From Acanthosoma haemorrhoidale (Eukaryota > Arthropoda > Insecta > Hemiptera > Acanthosomatidae): a stretch of DNA of 64,000 bases. The notes under the pieces were generated by a model. The model made no database searches. It saw only the letters and a program-made list of their open reading frames with translations, and was not told the origin of the DNA. The translations under genes were made by a program, and so were the position numbers. The DNA is taken from positions 62,001 to 126,000 of the forward strand of contig CAKNEZ010000030.1 of the NCBI GenBank assembly GCA_930367205.1, read 5' to 3'. Shown here piece after piece: positions 56,751 through 64,000 of this stretch (its first letter is position 1; each line of letters begins with the position of its first letter).

Positions 56751-57780
56751 TCTCTATTCAACTCATATTTTCAGATTTGAGCCCTTTTCGAAATGACATT
56801 AAGTTCGGAATAGTATTAGTTACTATTTAATACCATTTAAGTTTTATAATCAGGACGTTATGGAGACATTTAAATTAAGTAATAGCCTTTATTATTGTTT
56901 TTTCGAGTTGACTATTTTTGTGATTTGTGATGATATTGACTACACTGCACAGCATTTTCAAAAGCCTAAGGCGGAAATATGGCTATTGTGATTGATTGAT
57001 GATTAATTATGTCTGAACCTAAAGAATAATTTCGTAAGTCCTCAGATAGGTTTTGATCGAGTTGCGTAAGTTATTCTAGCATGATTGTTTAAAGCCAATT
57101 AAAATTATAATTTCTTTGATGAAAATACAAGATCGACGTCGTGGTAACGGCGGTGTTATAAATTTATGAAATCAAACTTCCCCTCTCTCCACAATGTTTC
57201 GGCAAACCGCTTTAAACTGTCAAAAATCCATCATCAGTTCTTTAAAAGTCAATTTCAATGAAATATAGAATGCAAAAGTAAAAATTAAAGAATCTTCCCG
57301 GTTGTATGAATTTTTACTAATTCCATAATATCATTTAAGTTGAGTATTAAAGCACTGAGTTGACTGTTTGAAACCACTTTGTCAAAATATGAAACATTGC
57401 GAAGAGTCAAGAATTTGAATTTATTAAATTCATAAATATGTGTACAGTAAGGTTTAATTTAATAATTTAACGTTTGACCTTTGTTATGCTTACCTTGGCA
57501 TTAAAAAATATATATATGTTTGTTTTATTAATGTACATGTACTCACCATTAAAATAGAAAAACAAAATCTTCTGACCAGTAGATTGACAAATATAGAAAT
57601 TACAAGAGGGGGGGGGGGCGTTCGGCCAGGGTGTAGCGTACACTAAATATTTTAGGAAATTGCGTGGGTAACAATTGACTTATTGTATCAATTCGAAGTT
57701 CTCTCCCAGCCTTGAAAGAGGGATCACACATCGTCTCAGCTCCAAAAGTTAAAGTTTAAAGTCAATCAAATGCTAAATTT
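56751..57780. other. Intergenic DNA, nothing recognised
   Basis: AT-rich, with a G homopolymer at 57607-57618. No repeat partner or open frame of note. Confidence 0.4.
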
Positions 57781-57781
57781 T

Positions 57782-57814
57782 TATAAAAGTAACAAAGGTT
57801 CGGTAAAGTCACTC
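57782..57814 (+). promoter_or_regulatory. Candidate TATA box and initiator
   Basis: TATAAAAG (57782-57789) lies 29 bp upstream of the A in TCACTC (57809-57814), close to the arthropod initiator consensus TCAKTY. This spacing is what is expected for a focused insect pol II promoter. The downstream segment is GC-richer than the surroundings. Chance occurrence in AT-rich DNA is possible. Confidence 0.4.
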
Positions 57815-58001
57815 AAGTAAAGCCGGAGTGAACCACCGAGATGCCTCCCCAGTTTCCTCGTGACAGTGACTCACACATCAAACCACCCCGCATCAGAAGT
57901 AAACATCGACAATGCAAGGATTCGATAACAGCAAGACCTTCGGACTCAAGAGTCATTTTCAACCCACTTCAAGATCAACAACAGAACAATCAAATATGAA
58001 G
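57811..58001 (+). CDS. Candidate first exon (5' UTR plus Met-Lys), unrecognised gene
   Basis: If transcription starts at 57811, the exon is ~190 bp and ends ATGAAG followed by GTACCT at 58002, an acceptable splice donor. An exon that codes for only Met-Lys before an intron is common in insect secreted and cuticular proteins, where exon 1 holds the first residues of the signal peptide. An upstream frame from ATG at 57841 is also open for 55 codons (MPPQFPRDSDSHIKPPRIRS) and stops at the TGA overlapping the second ATG. Either it is the true coding frame or a long upstream ORF. No downstream exon was identified in this window. Confidence 0.35.
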
Positions 58002-58384
58002 GTACCTTCTAACAATATTAATACTGATCAGTCCGACTAGAATAACTAGTTATTAAGCAAATGTTGTGTAAAAAGTTAGGTTTAGTTTTAAAAAATCTGT
58101 TTTGGTTTCTGATGCCCAATTAAATGAATTCAAATGAATCATTATCCATTAAAATTAATGATATTGTCTGCTAAGTGTCCCTTGCTCATTTCTCTTGTAG
58201 AGTCACAGACAATTTATTTTTTAAAGTTATAACAATCGGGGTTTGTTTTGGGACGAAATTTAATTTAAACAGAGAGAAGTAAACGAATTGAAGTTTCCTT
58301 AAAAGCTCTGATAAGCCAGGTAATTTAATTTAATTCAATGAAAATGAACAAACTTCAGTTTGAACTCTCTACAAGTGGACAAAA
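58002..58384. other. AT-rich DNA, possible intron
   Basis: Nothing recognised. Confidence 0.35.
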
Positions 58385-58510
58385 TACACACATCTCTTAA
58401 TATTGCATGTCCCATTTTATTTTAAATACACACATCCCTTAATATTGCATGTCCCATTTTATTTTAAATACACACATCCCTTAATATTGCATGTCCCATT
58501 TTATTTTAAA
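58385..58510. repeat. 42-bp tandem repeat, 3 copies
   Basis: Three exact head-to-tail units starting TACACACATC at 58385, 58427 and 58469, with one T/C difference in the first. Confidence 0.95.
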
Positions 58511-59191
58511 TAATCAGTGAAGGTCTGGGTTTTAATTGAATTTAAATTCGACAACAAACCCCAAACAGATCCTGCGCTATAAAATTGTTATAAGTACAGA
58601 CCATTGAAGGATCCACAATTGAAAACATCGCTGAGAACTCAGCGATCCATGGGCTTGCGAAATCAGTACTCTTTGTGTACTGCCATGTTTGTCTAGTACT
58701 GGGCCTGAAGACAGTTTGTCACAAGCAAAAAACAACAAAAAAATTATTAGATGGAATTGCCTCGTCCTTGTTGATTTGCTACAATGTTGTTGACACAAGT
58801 TCTGACTCCTGTTTTTACGCTACAAGTTCTATTCTATTCTTTAGATGAAACTGATTTTGCTCTGAAATTTCTTCGTAGGGGAGGGAATCCAATTTGGAAA
58901 GTATCAGGAAAGTTGCAAGTAACTTCAACCTCGTGTCCAGTTAAATAACGATTCTTCCGTCTCTATGGTAATATAGTTTATTAAACAGTAATGATTTCAA
59001 ATAATTGTTCGAAACTCACCCCCTCCATACCTACTAAATAAAGGCAGTGGTAGAGAGAGATACGTTCAATTAACCAATCTCTTTTAACCGCCTGTTTCAT
59101 AGGAACCATTTTACAGGTTTTAATTGTTTTATGCCATAGGATTAATGTATTTGTTTTGGCCACCTCTTAGTTACGAATAATTAGAAGTTAC
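58511..59191. other. Intergenic DNA, nothing recognised
   Basis: Open frames on the minus strand at 58577-58798 and 58981-59163 have no recognisable motif. Confidence 0.35.
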
Positions 59192-59990
59192 CCTCTTCTC
59201 GGACCAGAAAATATCTATCTATGTTTCCATATGTTTATAATAAATGTTATGACGTCAGTCGGATAGGGGGGAGAAACAGCTGCAAGTGGGGAGCCATCCC
59301 CACCACGACTGGCCTGCCTATATAACCGAACTCCTTAGGGCGGAAGATAGAACTAACTGAACCGGGACCTAGAACACTTCTCTCTCTCTCTCTTTCTCTC
59401 TCTGAACTGGCGCTTGCTGCTCTACTGAAACCATGGCCTTCTCATTTAACTACCTCTGCATATCTCTTCCTAACCTCGCTATGTTTTTTTAGTCCGGCCT
59501 TGTCAGACCCCAAACTTTCCTAATGGGATTCTCTGCCTTCGTCTCGCTAAAACTAGCACCTCCTTGGAAGAGATTTCTTCCTTGCGGACGACGACCACCT
59601 GGGTCCTACTAACGTTACCTAGTAGCGTCTCTTACGGCAATCCTGTCTGCTTCTTTCCGGTTCACACTCGCCTTTGGGATCCGGACGGGTTTCGCCTACC
59701 CTCAGATACCGAGTGTGAATTCGTGGTCAATCCAAGACCACATAAACTACCTATAAACCTACCCTGTTCCTCTTCTCCTGAACATAGTGGACTGCCGGGG
59801 CACACCTTCTAAGATCTTATGGAGTCAGTTAAAATGAATTAAGCTGCCCACCGACTAGGCCACCAGCCAGGGTGAAAGACTACAGGTCCGCCCGCTTTAT
59901 CTCTTTCTTGGCGCCCGCCGGACGGCTAAGAGGCTAAGAGGTTGTAGTGACCCTAGCCCGCGGTGAGCGTCCTCTCTGGGGATATTCGAC
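59192..59990 (+). mobile_element. LTR-like repeat X, copy 3 (most intact)
   Basis: Runs from TTAGAAGTTACCCTCTTCTC through GACGTCAG (59251-59258) and TATATAA (59319-59325), a CT tract of only ~25 bp (59378-59404), then the shared downstream part to GATCTTATGGAGTCAG (about 59812-59827) and a further GC-rich tail. A TTGGCGCCCGCCGG stretch at about 59908 resembles a tRNA-primer site, but the match was not established. There is no ORF with retroviral motifs. LTR identity is inference. Confidence 0.55.
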
Positions 59991-60447
59991 AATCTTGACC
60001 CGACAGTATTATTGTGTTTTTTCAATCTATGTATTTAATTTTTTATAGTATAATACAATTTTTATACAGGTTTTATTGATTGTTGCTTTTAATGATTAAT
60101 TTTGTTTGTCTCGGTTTGCACAGTCGATGTTGTATCATTTACATGATTTTAGAAACTAAAAATGACCCGAGTATTCGATTTTTTTTTTTGTAACTATATT
60201 GTAGAGAGATAGAAAATTTTTTATTTGAATACGTATATCCTTGGACAAGTGGCACTACCATACAGGATTGTGTACACTTACCACATTTCCACTTTATTTT
60301 ACTCTTTATAAACTAATCAGGTAATTTTAATATTTATTTATTTATAGTATATTCCTACCTTCTCATACTCCAGAAAACAATTTATTATTTCTTAACTTGA
60401 ATCCATGAGTGGGAGTTATTACTCGTTACGTTACGTTATTACGTTAT
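59991..60447. other. Intergenic DNA, nothing recognised
   Basis: AT-rich and featureless, apart from an ACGTTACGTTATTACGTTA run at 60425-60446. Confidence 0.4.
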
Positions 60448-61066
60448 CAGTGACAGACTGGGCATGCTAACCATCAGTGTAAACGCCGGGAAGACCGACT
60501 GCGTAATCTTCTCCCTCCAAAAGGGGAAAAAATCCTTGCCAAAATTGTATAGTATAGGAGGGCAAGAGAACTCGCCAGCTTTCTAAATGCACTATCTGGG
60601 TATGAAAATGGATAGGCATCTCCATTTCTCTACTCATTTTAGTAATAAAATAGAAAATGTACGACACAGGTCTTACCGGCTATCGCACTTGCTAACTTCA
60701 CCTAACCTGTCGCTTTGTCTCAAACTGACGATCTATAAATGTGTCCTCCGGCCAGCTCTGCTGTACGGTGCCCCGCTATTTACCCACTTTACTGACAATA
60801 CAGCCAAATGTCTCCAACATTTCCAGAATGGGATCATGCGAAAAGTGGTCCGACATACCTCTTTCGAGAGGTTGAAGAACGCTGAGCTGCACCCGTTGCT
60901 TGGTGTGCCATCGGTGGGTGAGTTCATCCGCCGGAGACACATCATGCTTTTTGACTATTTGCAGCACCTGACCAACACCAGTGTTTCACACTATGGCCCC
61001 ACCACCCCTCTCGCATCGAAGGCAACAGACTGTCGGGGAAAAACTAGGTTAAAAATTAGTATGTAA
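60448..61066 (+). pseudogene. JB reverse transcriptase C-terminus (RT thumb region)
   Basis: The reading enters at RLGMLTISVNAGKTDCVIFS (last RT palm motifs), followed by a stop just before MHYLGMKMDRHLHFSTHFSN (60587). It continues through YRLSHLLTSPNLSLCLKLTI, YKCVLRPALLYGAPLFTHFT, FERLKNAELHPLLGVPSVGE and FIRRRHIMLFDYLQHLTN. This is the Jockey-clade arrangement (YLG-x-x-L-D-like motif, then KL-x-IYK, then R-P-x-x-LYGAP). A frameshift near 61015 moves the end from the VGEK stop used by copy 1 to 61064-61066. The YADD catalytic motif is not included, so the fragment is inactive. Confidence 0.88.
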
Positions 61067-61276
61067 GTTAGTGTTAAGGTTGATCAAAAAGGTGAGCCCC
61101 ATCACCTTTATTAGTCAGTTTAGTCCAGTCACGTATAATGTATATCATTATATAATTTTTATAGCAAAACCTGTATATAATGTAGCGACGCTACAGGAAA
61201 TACAAAAATAATTTGTAAATAGATTCGCCTGAGGATCTATAATTATCTGTAAATTTAAAAGGGCTATGAAGAAAAA
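60448..61276 (+). mobile_element. Jockey-like family JB, copy 3 (5' truncated)
   Basis: The longest JB copy. It has ~200 codons of the reverse-transcriptase C-terminus, then the ~210-bp 3' UTR ending in an A-rich tail (about 61268-61279). Confidence 0.88.
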
Positions 61277-61279
61277 AAG

Positions 61280-61905
61280 AAGGGAGTAATGAGTAAGCTG
61301 TACTTAATTATCTTATTGTTGTTTTAATAATTGTATTAAACTCAATTGTTTGTAAATGAAATTAATTAATATCGTGCCTAGGAACAAAAATAAATGCATA
61401 AATTTTCACGAACACCATTTATTTATTATACATTATAACTAAAAACAAAATGATCTTAGAAATTAAGTATAACATCATATGATAATATATGAAACTATAA
61501 TCTAGGAACTTCTTTTTTTATGACAATTAAACGACAAAAACAATCTATAATCTAATAGGAATACATAAAAAAAACAAAAACGAAACCCCTTAAGCTAAAA
61601 TACCAATTAAAAACTAACATTGCCATAAATTAATTTTTTTCTTACTAATACACTTCAGAAAGTACTTAATATTATTATTTAAAAAAAAAAAAGAATACAA
61701 GTAAGTCACAAATAAACCATTAGGAAACTAAAGACAAGTAGATAGATAAAAATAATAAAAAAAGTCTTGAAATAACCAAGTTTATTTTATATGAGATAAA
61801 AATCATCTTCGAGAAACTCTTTGTCGTTTTGGATTTTTTGGGAACTGTGCCCTTCCGCTCCCAGCGTCAGAATCCTAATTGATAAAAAATCTACTACTAT
61901 AACTA
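61280..61905. other. Intergenic DNA, nothing recognised
   Basis: Very AT-rich with several A-tracts. It leads directly into the satellite. Confidence 0.4.
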
Positions 61906-64000
61906 CTATAACATCAAATGATGTCGATTATAATAGTGTACTGCATTATTAGCACACATTGTATCATGTGATGCGATCGTATGATTAAAGTAACGAGTAA
62001 ATATAACATCAAATGATGTCGATTATAATAGTGTACTGCATTATTAGCACACATTGTATCATGTGATGCGATCGTATGATTAAAGTAACGAGTAAATATA
62101 ACATCAAATGATGTCAAATATAATAATGCACCGTTACATGGGCACTTATTGTATCACGTGATACGATCGTATGATTAAAGTTACGAGTGTATACACTAAT
62201 AAATGATGTCGAATATGATAGTGCACCAAATCATTAGCACTTATTGTATCATGTGATGCGATCTTATGATCAAAGTTACAAGAGAATGTAACATCAAAAG
62301 ATGTCAATTTTGATAGTGTACCGCATCATTGGCACTCATTATATCACGTGATAGGATCGTATGATTAAAGTAACGAGTGAATATAACATCAAATGATGTC
62401 GAATATGATAATGCACTGTGACATTGGCACATATTGTATCACGTGATACGATCGTATGATTAAAGTCACGAGTAAATATAACATCAAATGATGTCGAATA
62501 TAATAATGCACCGTGACATGGGCACTTATTGTATCACGTGATACGATCGTATGATTAAAGTTACGAGTGTATACACTAATAAATGATGTCGAATATGATA
62601 GTGCACCAAATCATTAGCACTTATTGTATCATGTGATGCGATCGTATGATCAAAGTTACAAGAGAATATAACATCAAATGATGTCGATTATCATAGTGTA
62701 CCGAATTATTAGCACATATTGTATCACGTGATACGATCGTATGATCAAAGTTACGAGTGAATATAACATCAAATGATGTCGATTATGATAGTGTTCCGTA
62801 TCATAAGCAATCATTGTATCACGTGATGCGATCGTATGATTAAAGTTACAATTGAATATAACATCAAATGATGTCGATTATAATGGTATACCGCTTTATT
62901 AGCATACATTGTATCACGTGATACGATCGCATGATTAAAGTTACGAGTGAATATAACATCAAATGATGTCGAATATGATAATGCACCGTGACATTGGCAC
63001 TTATTGTTTCACGTGATACGATCTTATGATTAAAGTTACGAGTGTATACACCATTAAATGATGTCGAATATGATAGTGTGTCGTAGCATTTACACTCATT
63101 GTATCACGCGATTCGATCACATGATTAAAGTTACGAGTGAATATAACATCAAATGATGTCGAATATGATAATGAACCGTGACATTGGCACTTATTGTATC
63201 ACGTGATACGATCGTATGAATAAAGTTACAGGTGAATATAACATCAAATGATGTTGATTATGATAGTGTTCCGTATCATAAGCAATCATTGTATCACGTG
63301 ATGCGATCGTATAATTAAAGTTACGAGTAAATATAACATCAAATAATGTCAAATATGAAAGTGTACCGCATCATTAGCACACATTGTATCACGTGATACG
63401 ATCGTATGATTAAAGTAACGAGTGAATATAACATCAAATGATGTCGATTATAATGGTTTACTGCTTTATTAGCACACATTCTATCACGTGATACGATCGT
63501 ATGATTAAAGTTACGAGTGAATATAACATCAAATGATGTCGAATATGATAATGCACTGTGACATTGGCACTTATTGTATCACGTGATACGATCGGATGAT
63601 TAAAGTTACGAGTGTATACACTATTAAATGATGTCGAATATGATAGTGCACCAAATCATTAGCACTTATTGTATCATGTGATGCAATCGTATGATTAAAG
63701 TTACAAGTGACTATAACATCAAATGATGTCGATTATAATAGTGTACTGCATTATTAGCACACATTGTATTATGTGATGCGATCGTATGATTAAAGTAACG
63801 AGTGAATATAACATCAAATGATGTCGAATATGATAATGCACCGTGACATTGGCACATATTGTATCACGTGATACGATCGTATGATTAAAGTCACGAGTAA
63901 ATATAACATCAAATGATGTCGAATATAATAATGCACCGTTACATGGGCACTTATTGTATCACGTGATACGATCGTATGATTAAAGTTACGAGTGTATACA
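61906..64000. repeat. 95-bp satellite array, ~22 copies, open at the window end
   Basis: ACATCAAATGATGTC recurs every 95 bp (61911, 62006, 62101, then every 95 bp or its multiples), with a diverged ACACTAATAAATGATGTC form at some positions. Each monomer carries three small palindromes: ACATCA-AA-TGATGT, ATCACGTGAT and ATACGATCGTAT. The last two overlap by the GATA/AT between them. Some monomers have ATCATGTGATGC instead. The block at 62386-62580 is repeated almost exactly at 63806-64000, 15 monomers later. The array continues beyond the window. Confidence 0.97.

Noticed and set aside
61914..62117. 67-codon minus-strand frame
   Set aside because: Translation of two 95-bp satellite monomers; the peptide is itself duplicated.

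Overview
The window looks like AT-rich arthropod, most likely insect, nuclear DNA. The evidence is the type of relics present: mariner, Tc1, DD41D, pogo and Merlin transposase relics, Jockey-clade and RNase H-bearing non-LTR retrotransposon fragments, two satellite arrays and very low gene density. I recognise no complete host gene and no tRNA, rRNA or CRISPR. The species cannot be told from the sequence. Almost every long open frame is transposon-derived or is a shadow of a repeat. LAYOUT. 0-14 kb: a degenerate mariner (about 621-1545, minus), an internally deleted DD41D element (about 2140-2970, minus), a 19-bp tandem repeat, two interleaved inverted repeats (5374-6688), a MITE with long terminal inverted repeats (8046-8302), an internally deleted mariner with both ends (10117-10898), a candidate polyglutamine exon (11762-12005, minus) with a second deleted DD41D element inserted 25 bp upstream of its splice acceptor, and a Tc1-like relic (13020-13440). 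15-26 kb: Jockey 3' ends, a CT microsatellite of about 690 bp grown inside an LTR-like repeat, a Merlin/ISXO2-type transposase fragment, a possible terminal exon (20808-20977), and a 5'-truncated I/LOA-like element (22574-24196) with a perfect 10-bp target duplication. 26-38 kb: more copies of a ~320-bp dispersed element and of two Jockey families. 38.9-41.7 kb: a 195-bp satellite, about 14.4 copies, with signs of a five-monomer higher-order repeat. 42-61 kb: further Jockey copies, several with 13-16 bp target duplications, a second almost identical I/LOA-like copy (46319-47334), two more LTR-like repeats (one carrying a nested polyA retroposon), a pogo/Tigger-like deletion derivative (52356-53336), a duplicated ~740-bp repeat, and a possible TATA/initiator promoter with a first exon (57782-58001). 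61.9-64.0 kb: a 95-bp satellite rich in palindromes that runs off the window end. HOW IT WORKS TOGETHER. There is no operon or pathway here. The window records successive waves of transposition. The I/LOA-like family appears the youngest, because its two copies are nearly identical and keep intact target duplications. The DNA transposons are all disabled by deletions or frameshifts, so any that moved as deletion derivatives needed enzyme from elsewhere. The most novel-looking item is a ~290-345 bp repeat family (eight copies seen) with a weak AGTTNNATAAT-type terminal inverted repeat and 3-bp target duplications in all five copies with two intact ends.
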